Positions 45,758 to 57,781 of a stretch of 64,000 nt of DNA are shown here, piece by piece. The stretch covers positions 2,895,544-2,959,543 of the forward strand of contig CAXIPT010000004.1 of NCBI GenBank assembly GCA_964030475.1, read 5' to 3'. The notes beneath the pieces were generated by a model, which worked only from the letters and a program-made list of their open reading frames with translations, did no database searches and had not been told where the DNA came from. Origin of the DNA: Tethya wilhelma. Its lineage: Eukaryota; Porifera; Demospongiae; Tethyida; Tethyidae. The position numbers and the translations under genes were made by a program. Each line of letters starts with the position of its first letter. Position 1 is the first letter of the stretch.

Positions 45758-46741
45758 CAACATCAGCATTCAGGGCTCAGCAAGAAGACCAACTTGAACT
45801 ATTATTATAATAATACGTAGTATGGAGTTACTGTAATGCATTGTGCATTGTTAAATTAAATTGACTCTAGCATTTTCCCCCTAGCTGTAAGCGCCAATAT
45901 AATTGTTAACGTTGATTGCTGACTTAATATTAACATTAATAATTATCATTATGATCTGGTTCAGGGTTTGATTGATCTATATTATGTATTAGAACAAAAC
46001 GGCAAGATGCTCAGCACATACCAATTATGATACTGGCAACATATAAAACAGTATCAGGATTCTATATAAAAATTAATGCATGCATGCATGCAAGGCATCA
46101 CTGGCAAGGATCCGGAGACGAGGCTAGTGGTTGATTCAGTCTATAAACAAAACAGAAAGATAGTGACCCCTATGCATGAATACTTTGCATACATGTTATA
46201 ATTCAAAAGTGCATGGCCGGTATCATCAATGTGCTGCGCGCCATCTATATATCCTGGGCCATGGGCCGGCCGGGGACGAGCTAGGCTATAGGGACGCCAC
46301 ATAAGCACGCATGCGCAGTAGCTCTGCATGATCCTCGCGATCGCGGCGAAATGCAGTCGAATGTATTTACGTTACAGTTAGTTAATAAATTTATCTACTA
46401 TAGGCATGCAGACTGAGTCACTCACTGCACTTGCACTGTCTGCATACATGCCAGGTGCATGCACGCACACGTGTTGCTACGAGCACGCACGCGCCTAGCG
46501 TCTATATGTACCGTGCATGCGACGGACCTTAGCATAACTTAGGATGCTAAGCAAGTATAAGTAATGCTGTAGCTACAAGTAAATCGGTAGAAAACTTAAT
46601 CAAGTGTCAAACTGTGCATCTTTGCTGCATCATCCGTACCGGGCGGTAAGCCAGTGTCTTAGCAATATTAAATTATTGCCACTGAAAATCTTGCTTCAGT
46701 TAGTATTTCGTATACCTGAATCTTCTACCAAGACGCTCACA
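45758..46741. other. intergenic between the two paralogs
   Basis: No gene recognised. Contains (GCAT)n at about 46,078 and a GGAGACGAGGCTAG half-end of the TAGCCTCG MITE family near 46,111. Confidence 0.4.
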
Positions 46742-47230
46742 ATGTCTAGCTCTGCAGTGATCATGCCATACAGTAACAACACTGACAACAAAGCATCAGT
46801 ACTTAACTCGTTTCTCAATGAAGAAACTACTCGCTACGAATTTGACTACAAACCAAAACAAGTCACTGCTACAGTGAAGGTGTCGGAAGAGGAGAAAATC
46901 ATGGTGGAGGAAAAGGAGGGCTCATTTCCAGAAGAGCTCCAATTCTCCGTGAAAGTTGACCTGCTACAATCGAAGCAGGCCTACTTGGCTTTCATCAACG
47001 GTCTCAATGAGGACATGTCTCAAGCAAGCATCATGGAGCTCTACCCCCACGATCCAATGACGTACCCATGCCCAATAGGAGAGGTTGATTTCTCTTTTTT
47101 GGGAGAACCCAATTACAACCCTATTCCTGAGAGGAAAACTAATGAAGAGGCAGAGATCGAAGAAGGCAATGGCAGTGGAGCTGTGGGTTGTGGTGATGGT
47201 GGTGGCGAGACTGAAATTGCTTGCCTGTAA
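46742..47230 (+). CDS. SFPEEL-family protein, 162 residues
   Basis: Paralog of the 45,401 gene. The frame is open further upstream to 46,604 but the first ATG is 46,742 (MSSSAVIMPYSNNTDNKASV), which aligns with the other gene's start. The middle has EKIMVEEKEGSFPEELQFSV and KVDLLQSKQAYLAFINGLNE; the C-terminal tail unique to this paralog has YPHDPMTYPCPIGEVDFSFL, an acidic run EEAEIEEGNG and a Gly-rich CGDGGGE end. Family and role unknown. The two genes are tandem and on the same strand, 1 kb apart, which fits local gene duplication. Confidence 0.7.
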   Translation: MSSSAVIMPYSNNTDNKASVLNSFLNEETTRYEFDYKPKQVTATVKVSEEEKIMVEEKEGSFPEELQFSVKVDLLQSKQAYLAFINGLNEDMSQASIMELYPHDPMTYPCPIGEVDFSFLGEPNYNPIPERKTNEEAEIEEGNGSGAVGCGDGGGETEIACL

Positions 47231-48210
47231 TTGGCATGCACTGTATTGTAAGTGGCTAGTCTCATAATAAGTCATTTTGGCATGCGAACATGATACATTG
47301 TATAATTATTATGCAGTAACTTTTATTTTTATTTTCAAGTTTTTTACAAATATGTTGTATATGTAGTATATAAATGTTGCGATCTCTCTTATCCCTTCAG
47401 GGTCCTGCAGGGTTTTCGTGAACTTATAGCTTGAACTCGAATTAACTGTTTGCTGTCATTTATTTAATCATAATCATGGACTCATTAGATTTGTTTACAT
47501 TGTTAACAGTTTTGCTAGGCTATAATTATGAATCAGTCATGTTTGTCTATCAAGCTATAGACCCTCCTCCTTTGTTATGTTGCATGTGCCCAATCATGCA
47601 TGGAAAGAATTATTGTAAACTTCCAAACAAAAGAGACTTTCGGGACAATATAAAGCTCGTTTGTCCTCTGTAGAGAGGTTGTCTTCAAAAAAAAGAATGA
47701 TTCTTGATTTTCCAAAAATTCCAATTCCCTATTGTAGTAATACAAACATACAGAGCTTCCAAGAAGAAGAGATTCAGTGTCCCTATCTCAGTGGGTCCAC
47801 TATATCAGAGGTTCCACTGTATGTCATAATTAATGCATGGAGGCGACTTAGCAATCAACATTCAAACAATGTTTCATGCACTTCCAAAAACAATGATTGG
47901 GAATTTTTCTTTTTTTCAAAGTTATAATTTTAAGTGTATGACTTGAAGTCACGAAACTCAACAAAATTTTGCTTAGCGAGAACAATACCATAGAGTTCCT
48001 TCAAATTGATATTGAATGCTGACAAACATGTAGGTTTGAAATAATAACAATTTATTTCACATGATGAGATATCAGATAGATTGACTACAGATTTGGCAGT
48101 AATAATCACTCTGTTCTAATTAAGTGAAATAGTTTTTGAGGATAGTTTGAAAGCCTGGACCATAGGTGGTTGATAAGATACCTCTTTTTACAAATGTTTC
48201 TACAGTAAAA
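46924..48210 (+). repeat. duplicated segment, copy 1 (ends at n)
   Basis: From TTTCCAGAAGAGCTCCAATT in the 162-residue gene to CTACAGTAAAA before the n at 48,211. Matches 48,212-49,510 throughout. Contains the 3' end of the gene and about 1 kb of downstream sequence. Confidence 0.85.
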
Positions 48211-48211
48211 N

Positions 48212-48516
48212 TTCCAGAAGAGCTCCAATTCTCTGTGAAAGTTGACCTGCTACAATCGAAGCAGGCCTACTTGGCTTTCATCAACGGTCTCAACGAGGAC
48301 ATGTCTCAAGCAAGCATCATGGAGCTCTACCCCCACGATCCAATGACGTACCCATGCCCAATAGGAGAGGTTGACTTCTCTTTTTTGGGAGAACCCAATT
48401 ACAACCCTATTCCTGAGAGGAAAACTAATGAAGAGGCAGAGATCGAAGAAGGCAATGGCAGTGGAGCTGTGGGTTGTGGTGATGGTGGTGGTGAAACTGA
48501 AATTGCTTGCCTTTAA
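48212..48516 (+). pseudogene. 5'-truncated second copy of the 162-residue SFPEEL gene
   Basis: Begins directly after the n with CCAGAAGAGCTCC, in frame with the last 101 codons of the upstream gene, and encodes the same residues with silent differences. It has no promoter or start. Together with the matching 3' flank to about 49,510, it looks like the other allele placed after the first, not a separate gene. Confidence 0.85.
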
Positions 48517-49774
48517 TTGGCATGCCACAGTATAGTAAGTGCGTGGCTATAGTATTATAATACTCATAATAAACCATTTTGGTATGCAAACATGATACAT
48601 TGTATAATAATTATTATGCAGTAACTTTTGATAGTGCATGTATTTAATTTTTATTTTTTTATTTTTTACATGTACTATATATGTAGTATATAAATGTTGC
48701 GATCTCTCTTCTCCCTTCAGGGTCCTGCAGGGTTTTTGTGAACTTATAGCTTGAACTCGAATTAACTGTTTGCTGTCATTTATTTAATCATAATCATGGA
48801 CTCGTTAGATTTGTTTACATTGTTAACAGTTTTGCTAGGCTATAATTATGAATCAGTCATGTTTGTCTATCAAGCTATAGACCCTCCCTCCTTTGTCATG
48901 TTGCATGTGCCCTAGCTATCATGCATGGAAAGGTTCAAATTAAATTACTGTAAACTTCCAAACAAAAGACACTTTCGAGACAATATAAAGCTCATCCTTT
49001 GTAGAGAGGTTGTCTTCTTCTTGCATGAAAGCTCTGTTTGTATTACTACAATAGGGAATCGGAATTTTTGGAAAATCAAGAATCATTCTTTTTTTTAAGA
49101 GATTCAGTGTCCCTATCTCAGTGGGTCCACTATATCAGAGGTTCCACTGTATGTCATAATTAATGCATGCCATGGAGGCGACTTAGCAATCAACATTCAA
49201 CACAATGTTTCATGCACTTCCAAAAACAATGATTGGGAATTTTTCTTTTTTTCAAAGCTATAATTTTAAGTGTATGACTTGAAGTCACGAAACTTATAAC
49301 TATTCAACAAAATTTTGCTTAGCAAGAATGTAGGTTTGAAATAATAACAATTTATTTCACATGATGAGATATCAGATAGATTGACTACAGATTTGGCAGT
49401 AATAATCATTCTGTTCTAATTAAGTGAAATAGTTTTTGAGGATAGTTTGAAAGCCTGGACCATAGGTGGTTGATAAGACACCTCTTTTTACAAAAGTTTC
49501 TACAGTAAAATATATGTGTGCGTGTGTGTGTGTGTGTGTGTATAATGAGAGAGAGAGTGTATTATAGCCAGGGCAGTATTAAGCACTGATATAAAATTAT
49601 AACACCACCGAATCCTCTTTCATTATTACAACGAGGCAAATAAAGGATAATCAATAACCTCTCTTCATGCAAAGGGAAAGCAACTCCGAAATCATTATCA
49701 ATCCCCTATAATAATTATAGCTTTGTGCTTGAATCATTCACTAGACATCAGACAATGATTAAATTTAAAGATGG

Positions 49775-50324
49775 CTAACCAGGAGGAAGATGTTCTCTGT
49801 GTTCACATACACGATTAATCAAACACTTTATATTCTCCGATATCTGTTCATCTGTGAAATCAAGCTATGAAGGGGTTAAAATAAAACATTATGAAGGATG
49901 ATGAAACCCTTTCAGCTAATAATATCGTATAGCTAGAAATTTTCGAGGAATAAAATTTTCGCGGAAAGGCGATAGCTAAACTTTTTGTGATTTTATTTTT
50001 GAGGATCAAGCAGCCACCCATAAAATACAATCCCAAAAATTTCTCGAGTAAAATTTTCGCAGATTGCCGATGATCCATGAAAAAACAGCGAAATTTATAC
50101 TCCTGGAAAAATTTCTAGCTATACGATAATATACATCGATCACTATTGAAAATTAACATATTTAAACCTAGGTGCACACACACACACGCACACATTATAG
50201 TTGCATGACCCTCTGGGACTCCTAGCTAGTTACTCTAAAGTCACCTCCACCCAGCCAGTAACAGGCAATTAGCCTATAAAAACTTTGGTTGCTAGGCAAT
50301 GACAAACAAACAAACACACACACA

Positions 50325-50365
<41 letters not shown>

Positions 50366-52031
50366 TGCCAACAGGCATATTGATGTACCCTTTCTTATCA
50401 CAACGAAACTCTCTACTCTCCTTGAACTTCAAAACTGCAGATGATATATCTTCTGGCAAAAGCACCATACCTAAAAGTGTGTATGAATGTATTTGGGAAT
50501 ATAGACAAAAAATGAAGACTTGTGAGTTGAATCTACAATTATTAAGACACTTGAATACACTGGCAAAGTTTTTGTGCATATAATGCCATATGGTTGTATT
50601 CAAGGGGAGGGGGGCACATGTAGAGAGCACTTGACATCCCTTTGTAGTCTTTTGCCCCTCAAACTTTTCCATTGAGAGTTATAGTTTTCTCTGAATAATT
50701 ATCTTTAAACTAGATAGCAGCTAAACTAGATTGGAGCCCAAAATGCACTAGAATTGTTCTTAGAGTATGCCACTGGTTCTGAGGGAGCATGCTCTTGCAG
50801 GTTGACTGACTCCTCTCCATTTTCTAAATGCAAACCTGATAAGTTATGGAACAAATTAATTTGAATGTTTTTTTTCTCTGCAGGGATACAGTAATACTGT
50901 ATAGCACAAAATATTAAAATTTGGCGGATTGTCAAAATTTCATGATTGGTGGATTTTATTTTGGCGATAGCGCATGCAGCAATACACGTATTCCATACGC
51001 ATGTGCTGCACAAAAATGACTGTTTCACAGATTTAATATTCACAGTCCTTACCAAAATCATCAATCAATCCGCCAATTATATTAAAATTCACCAAATTTT
51101 TGTGCTATTCGGTATTGCTGTGCATGTCAACATATCACTGAAGGTAACAATTTGTCCAGTGTCGGCACATGCAGCTATTAGTAACCACAATACATACATA
51201 TACAGTAATGTGTGTGTATGTATGTATACACCATCAAGACCTCCTCAAACCACAAACTACTGTTCCCCAGTGAACACCAAAAGAAACAAACCTGAAACTA
51301 CGCTAACTATGATGTTGATGGTTGAAGGTTGTTGTCATCTCGCACCTAAGCATGAGATCAAGTCTATTAGCACTGGCTCGAAGACAAGAGAACGAAGCCT
51401 CTGTGGTTGAGAAGGGAGTTCTTTAAGATCATGTTGGGCCTCGATCATATGTGCATTGCTGCAGTGAGTAAGTGTGACTCAACTGGCATGCACACGCTCT
51501 CTCAAACAGTTAGTGTGCAAGGTCTGGTCCTCTACAGTCACCTCAACATGTGCAGTCTACTTGTGCATGTCAAAGCAAACACAAACACACACACACACAC
51601 TTCGAGTTCAGTAAGTGAGTGTGCCTCTGCACATGCAGTCATGTCACATGAATCGTGAGCAATACTTGATGATGCAACTTAGCAATTTCAACCGTGCATG
51701 CAGTGATTCTACGAAAATTTGGAAGCTACAAACCTCCGTTAAGACTATAGCAGCGTGTGTGTGATGCAATTATCACACCACCATAGAGCAAGCTGGCCCT
51801 AGCCCATTCTACATCATGTGAAATTTGACTCTTTGAGATATATTCAAGACTAAAGAAACTATAACTGTTAATCGTGTATAATTATATAGTGTCAATAATG
51901 TGCATAAAACATAATTGATCTCCACTACTGTAACTGTCTCTCTACAATCACAACATATCAAGGCTCACAATCTTACTTCAGTTCTTAATGTTCACAGCAG
52001 TTAAGAGAAGCTGGGAACAAGTCTACGTACA

Positions 52032-52074
<43 letters not shown>

Positions 52075-54661
52075 TACCTTTGCGTGGATTAGGCATCTTT
52101 GCCCTCAACTTTCTCTGCAGTGGTTTCACCTTGTCATACATCTCAGTGGTACAGAGACACACGTCAAAATCCCCCTTGAATGACCCCTCCATCAGCTATA
52201 TAGGCCAAAGGTCAAAGGTCAATGTATATAAAGGTCAAAGTCAATAGATAATAGTTATACCATAAATGTGGAAAATTTCATTGTCATTTATATTTCATGG
52301 TTCGAGGTTACCGCGAAAAATGAAAACTCGAAAATTAAGTAAATAATATAAACAACCCGTTCCTACATACATTTCTTTCACTGCACCGCAAAAAATAGAT
52401 GAGGTGGAAAAATAAAATGAGAATATTTTAACACGTGCAAATTTCTGGATTAACGGTAGTTTTTGTCATTAAATAAAATTTAACAGCAATCATTCAAAAG
52501 CCACGATTATACAAAGTTTCATTTTGGTCACAAATTTGCATTCCTGAGGTATACAGTAAATAGGAAACATGGGGAATTCTGGATATAGATTTTTATATTT
52601 TACGTTATTGGTTCATTATGTCATCCTCCTCCCCAGGCCCTCAGCGTACTGCTAATGATCAATAATTGAACGATCAAAACCATTTATCTTCTAAAGATTC
52701 GGCACGGTCATGTTGCAAGAGTCACAGTGGTAGCAAGCAGGCTAGTAACTCTCACCTCTTCTGGTGTTAGCTAGAGGATTCAAGTATGGCAACCAGTACT
52801 CCAGTCAGTGGCTATCAGTATCAGTAATACACCATATATTGTGGGCGTTTGTATGCACGTGTTCAGTGACATTGTTTGGTAAAGGTCATCAAATTCAAAT
52901 GCATAACCGGAACAATTTTTGCTAAATTGCCACCGTTTTCATCTGGTTTCATGACGCTTAATTGGCTGGCTACTTCAACAATTTTCGGCCCTGCACCATT
53001 ACACTGCCTCATACTAAGGCGCTCGGCAATTATATGCAATTGAGCACACCTATGCAGTGCATGCTGGCGAAATAATCTCAAAAGATTCAGCAAGCTCAAA
53101 CGTAAGTGTTCATTTTTACTAAATTTTTAGAAGATATACGGTAGTATAGTAGCAGCACGTAGAAGGCATGAGAACATGACTAGCTGTCACTGGAAAATTT
53201 TTGACTATTATGTTGTTGTTGTCTGCTTTTCTGGAATTATCCCACTACCAAAATTCTCTCTGGAATGCCCCTCATTTTACCTTACAGTATATTCCATGTG
53301 GTCAATAGAATGCTCTATATACTTCTATTTCAGAATTTGTTACCGGTAATAAAGGCATATGAAGCTGAAAATGAAACCAATTTCAAAAGAACTGAAACGA
53401 GTGCTTTCTGATGCGACGATGCATGGTCATGCAGGGTTCTCTCCATTGGTCAAAGTGGTGCCAGAGTAGGCTTAGGGGGACTATGCTTTAAATTTACCTA
53501 TTATTCTCAAAAAATGCTCGTGTTTTACAAAGTTCTGTATAAACAAAGTTCAACTAAAACTGAAGCATTTAATTTACAATCACACCCTGACTTTAGAACT
53601 TTGAAGTTAGAAGCGAAGCAGGAGGGATATGCTTCTGATAAGTCATGCAAAATGTGAAAACTAAAGAAAATTTTGGTCTATCATGTGGTTTGACAGGGTT
53701 AAAGGTCAAATAGTGCTGAATATTAAGCTATATATTATTCTCAAATTATTCCTACTTCCAGGATATGGCTAGCCTCGTTCCCAGGCTCTCACCTTTGACC
53801 TTACACTCACGTACACTCACGGTCCATGAGTGTAAGGTCAAAGGTGAGAGCCTGGGAACGAGGCTAGGATATGCCCATTCCAGTTTTAGTGCCAGCATAA
53901 TCCCTCTAAGCCTATGCCAGAGCAAACATCATAGACTTCTTGTGGGTTTTTATGTATATTCGTTTAAGCCACATCAAAGTAAGATTTAGCACAACCAACC
54001 AGAGTGGTGTGGCATCACTCTAAGAAGGTTTAGGGAGAACTCAATGAATGGCTTTACCTGCTTAATGACATCTTCACTTCCAAAGAAATCAGTTTCATAA
54101 TCCTTACCAACCGATTCCTATATACAAAACAAAACAATGACATCACAATTACTATCGTAATCTGAAGGGGTTGGTGAGGGGTCGGGGAGGCCTGAGGGAC
54201 TTTGAAAAGTATTGTATCACACAAAAAAAGAATAATGAAAATAATCAAACTCTAGATAATTATGATGACTTCACCAATTTTAATGCATATTACGTACAAT
54301 AGGTATGTAATATGCTACGTAAATTTATGTACGTAATTTTTATTACGTAATAAAAATTCAGGAAATTGAAACAATAGTCGAACTATGAATTGCATGGGGA
54401 ATAATCAATATTCATAGCCAATTGACTGAGAATTCATTACGTCATGATTCTCGTTGTTATTTGTATAGTACAGTGTTTTCCGTAATAAACATACAGGGAA
54501 TTTCAAGCCATTATTATATGCCAATTGGCCTGCTGCATTGAGCATGACATGAAAAGTTTATCTATCTATATATCTCACACAGTGCACAGTTACTTATGTA
54601 TAGCTGGCTATAGATTTTTCTAAGTATAAACCGTCATATGAGACTACACACACACACACAN

Positions 54662-54748
<87 letters not shown>

Positions 54749-57023
54749 ATACCTTTGCGTGGATTAGGCATCTTTGCCCTCAACTTTCTCTGCAGTGGTT
54801 TCACCTTGTCATACATCTCAGTGGTACAAAGACACACATCAAAATCACCCTTGAATGATCCCTCCATCAACTGTACAGTAGATAAAGATTAAGCTAGGGT
54901 CAATATGCAAAGGTCAAAGGCCAAATGAATACATAATATTATGGGATTTTAAACTTTAATGAAAACTGAAAAACAACTTATACAATAACTTCCATTTTAC
55001 GTCAGGAATAAACATTAATACCAAAGTTAATCAGACTTAGCTAGTTTGCCACTAGAAGTTTAACTTAGGCAGCCAATAAAACAATTTACAGAATTTCAAA
55101 TTAAGACAGTGGTATTATATGCATAGAAGACAATGTATTACTATTGATTATACTTTAAATGCCATACTGGTTACCAATACGTTAGACAGATAATGAGGGA
55201 ATTCAAGATATTATCATTGGTGCCTTATATTAGCCATCTGCATGCTACTATTACTCAATAATTGGTTTGTTATGTTGATATCAACACCGTATATCTTCTA
55301 AAGATTTGGCACTTCTTATTATTCGGTACACTTTACCATATTGTTGAAATTTACCTCTAATTTTTGGTAAAGATCATCACGTGTATATACTATACCATTG
55401 TATGCAATTGAGCACACACTGTGGACATTCATAATATATTATTACACTTAATATATATTATAGAGGCTTTGCTCTACATCATTGCAGACATAAAAAGGTT
55501 TTGCAGGAGGTGTACATGTACCTACTGTATGGTATAGCCTCATACCCAGCCTCCTAACTCTCTTGTGAATATTTCCTTCAATGGAAATATTCGCAAGGGA
55601 AGAGCCTTGGAATGAGGCTACCTATGGTATAAACATGCTGGCAATGTTACTGCTTAAACCATATAGCTCACCATCTCATTTGGCCTTAAAATTTTTTAAT
55701 TTCCTCAATCAGCTAGATTATTTATACATGGTCCATTGAATTGCTATTCATGTGATTTGAACTTTCACAGTGATTTCTAGGTATTGTGTTAATGATGCTA
55801 ATGCAAAACATCTGTTACAGTATCAGTAGACAAGACATGAGAACAAGGCTAGCTATCACTGGAAAAATTCTAAACTATATGTACATGTAGTTTTTTTGTT
55901 GCTGTTGTTTTTCTGGAATTATCCCACCACCAAATTCTCTCCAGAATGCCATCATTTTATCTTACAGTATATTCTATGTGGTCTATAGAATGCTCAATAT
56001 AGTGAATATACTTTTCGAACTTGGTCTGGTAAGTGGTAAGGCATACAAAGCAGAAATGGCAACCAATTTCAAAAGAACTGAAAGAATGAGTGGTTTCTGA
56101 TGCGACGATACATGGTCAGGGTTCTCTCCATTGGTCAGAATGGTGCCAGAGTAAATATCACAGCATTCTTGTGGATTTTAGTACACTCTTTTAAACCACA
56201 TCAAAGTAAATTTAGCTAGCACAACCAGAGTGATACCGTATAGCACAAAATATTGGCGGGAATAAAATTTGGTGGATTGTCGAAAATTTCATGATTGGCG
56301 GATTTATTTTGGCATTTGCGCACACAGCAATACACGTATTCCATATGTGCATGCACAAAAATGATGATTTGGCGGAATTAATATTGGCGGTCCGTACCGT
56401 AACCACCAATCCGCCAATATTAAAATCCGCCAAATTTTTGTGCTATACGGTATGGCACCACTCTGACTAGGTTTAGGGAGAACCCTATATATGAATGGTC
56501 TTACCTGTTTAATGACATCTTCACCTCCAAAGAAATCAGTTTCATAATCCTTACCGACTGATTCCTATTATGCAAATGAAACAATGACATCATAATTACA
56601 GCATTACCCTATTACAATCTGAAGGGGGTGAGTGAGGGGTTGGGGAGGGAGAAAAGCATTGTATCACACAAAAACAGAACAATGACAAACTCGAGATTAC
56701 TATGACTTCATCAATGTATATTACGTATAATAGATACGTTAATTACGTAAAAAATTCAGGGAATTGAAACAATAGTAGGCCTTTGAACTGCATGGGGAAT
56801 AATTAATACTCATAGTCAATTAACTGAGCACTCATTACGTCATAATACTCATCATTAATTGTATGGTACAATGGTTTCCGTACAAAATAGAGGAACTTCT
56901 AGGAATTTCAAGGCCTACAATATTATTATTATACATAATGCACTCAGTAGCTAGCTACAGGTTTTTATAAGTTACTAATCATTATGAGACTACATACATA
57001 CATACATACATACATAAATACAT

Positions 57024-57076
<53 letters not shown>

Positions 57077-57781
57077 CCTCAGCTATCAGTAGTATCTTCC
57101 TAGAAGCTCCAAATGTATTCGGATAAATCAGAGTCCCTCGAAATGAGTCTCTAACTTTCCCTTTCTTCAGAGACATGTCCACCATGAGGGAGAGCTCCAC
57201 TGTCTCTGGGATTGAAGACAAGGAGTACGCCCTGAGGGCTTTTAGCGATTCGATTAATGGGATCTCCTGTGTGTGTGTGTGTGTGTGTGTGTGCGCTGCG
57301 CATACATGCATGTACACATACATTACTTCATATGTCATCAATATGCTAGTCTATAGTAGCATTGTGTTGAGGCTTCTGAGTGTTTTTTGAGTTGTACAAT
57401 AAGCATGTCTACCATTCAGATATTGAATGTTCATTCAGGCAATGCCAAACAAAACTAATCATGTCTTTCATAGTGAATAGAAAAAGTTACACAACTTATG
57501 TATATTCATCTCTTGCATGTGGTGTTACTACTAGTGATGAATGGAAACTATGAATTATTCCACCCTTTCCACATACTCTCAACGACAAAGTATAAATAAA
57601 ATTTAAATTATACTTGAGGTTTGTATTTGTTCAGTAAGAACACTCTGTTGGTAGGGTTGGCACTAGCTTGCTCCGGTCTTCCATCATCCACTCTCCTCTT
57701 TGACGGACTAGCTGCCAACACCAGTCTCCTACTGTGTCCAGCCAGTGGCTCTGCTAAAAACAGAGTTCTCGACATATTCAT
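49775..57781 (-). CDS. MRPL1: mitochondrial ribosomal protein uL1m (MRPL1)
   Basis: Six exons on the minus strand: 57,781-57,614; 57,266-57,078; 56,564-56,505; 54,870-54,753; 50,470-50,364; 49,864-49,775. They total 732 bases in phase, 243 residues, close to bacterial L1 (about 230) and shorter than human MRPL1 (325). L1 landmarks: EIPLIESLKALRAYSLSSIP then ETVELSLMVDMSLKKG; RGTLIYPNTFGASRKILLIA; YETDFFGGEDVIKQ; FDVCLCTTEMYDKVKPL; MPNPRKG; AVLKFKESREFRCDKKGYIN with MPVGK; and LDFTDEQISENIKCLINRV. uL1 forms the mobile L1 stalk at the ribosomal E site. The first exon (MNMSRTLFLAEPLAGHSRRL) is Arg-rich and lacks acidic residues early on, as expected for a mitochondrial presequence. MNM offers two starts. 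Exons 3 and 4 also occur at 54,117-54,058 and 52,195-52,078; using both sets would break the frame. Confidence 0.9.
49925..50126. mobile_element. TCGTATAGC-type MITE in MRPL1 last intron
   Basis: TA-flanked; starts TCGTATAGCTAGAAATTTTC and ends inverted GAAAAATTTCTAGCTATACGA. Interior has TCGAGGAATAAAATTTTCGC twice in opposite sense. A half-copy lies near 17,210. Confidence 0.75.
50299..50362 (-). repeat. (CA)n abutting MRPL1 exon 5 donor
   Basis: On the coding strand this reads GTGTGTGT.. directly from the donor of exon 5 (GGCAAG/GTGTGTG), so the 5' splice site is itself part of the microsatellite. Confidence 0.9.
50897..51114. mobile_element. CCGTATAGC-type MITE, copy c
   Basis: TA-flanked, CTGTATAGCACAAAATATTA to AAATTTTTGTGCTATTCGG; lies in MRPL1 intron 4. 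Confidence 0.75.
51115..52030. other. MRPL1 intron, no extra gene
   Basis: An open plus-strand frame to 51,410 reads KHEIKSISTGSKTRERSLCG near its end but has no splice or family support. Confidence 0.35.
53467..53914. mobile_element. 448-bp hAT-like MITE with 8-bp TSD
   Basis: TGCCAGAG at 53,459-53,466 and 53,915-53,922. Ends TAGGCTTAGGGGGACTATGC and inverted GCATAATCCCTCTAAGCCTA. The sister haplotype at about 56,146 has the uninterrupted site. An 8-bp duplication fits hAT (inference). Holds a smaller nested element. Confidence 0.85.
53770..53866. mobile_element. 97-bp hairpin TAGCCTCG..CGAGGCTA element, 9-bp TSD
   Basis: Flanks GGATATGGC (53,761-53,769) and GGATATGCC (53,867-53,875). Arms of about 40 bp (TAGCCTCGTTCCCAGGCTCT, CACCTTTGACCTTACACTCA) are perfect inverted repeats around a short loop. 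Confidence 0.88.
54643..54746 (-). repeat. (CA)n microsatellite containing an n
   Basis: About 100 bases of CA interrupted by n at 54,661, next to the exon 4 donor. This is where the two MRPL1 haplotype blocks meet. Confidence 0.9.
55535..55620. mobile_element. 86-bp hairpin TAGCCTC..GAGGCTA element
   Basis: TAGCCTCATACCCAGCCTCC to GCCTTGGAATGAGGCTA, with inner palindrome GAATATTTCC..GGAAATATTC. Flanks TGTATGGTA / CCTATGGTA agree at 7 of 9 bases. Confidence 0.8.
56236..56450. mobile_element. CCGTATAGC-type MITE, copy d
   Basis: TA-flanked, CCGTATAGCACAAAATATTG to CAAATTTTTGTGCTATACGG. Present in this MRPL1 haplotype copy and absent from the matching site near 54,010. Confidence 0.82.
57027..57074 (-). 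repeat. (GA)n microsatellite at MRPL1 exon 2 donor
   Basis: On the coding strand the exon 2 donor GAG/GTAT runs straight into (CT)n. Next to it is a short (CATA)n run at about 56,993. Confidence 0.9.

Larger units (their letters stand above)
52078..54117 (-). pseudogene. second copy of MRPL1 exons 3 and 4
   Basis: Exon 3 copy 54,117-54,058 (ESVGKDYETDFFGSEDVIKQ, Gly to Ser compared with 56,564) and exon 4 copy 52,195-52,078 (same protein) repeat the more 5' pair. The block from about 52,031 to 54,660 matches 54,662 to about 56,992 apart from transposons and indels. Because 60 + 118 bases is not a multiple of three, a transcript with both pairs would be out of frame. Most likely the alternative haplotype joined at the n (54,661); either pair may be the one on a given chromosome. 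Confidence 0.83.

Noticed and set aside
46964..47275. Minus-strand frame over the SFPEEL gene (and 48,250-48,528)
   Set aside because: Antisense of a frame conserved between two paralogs.
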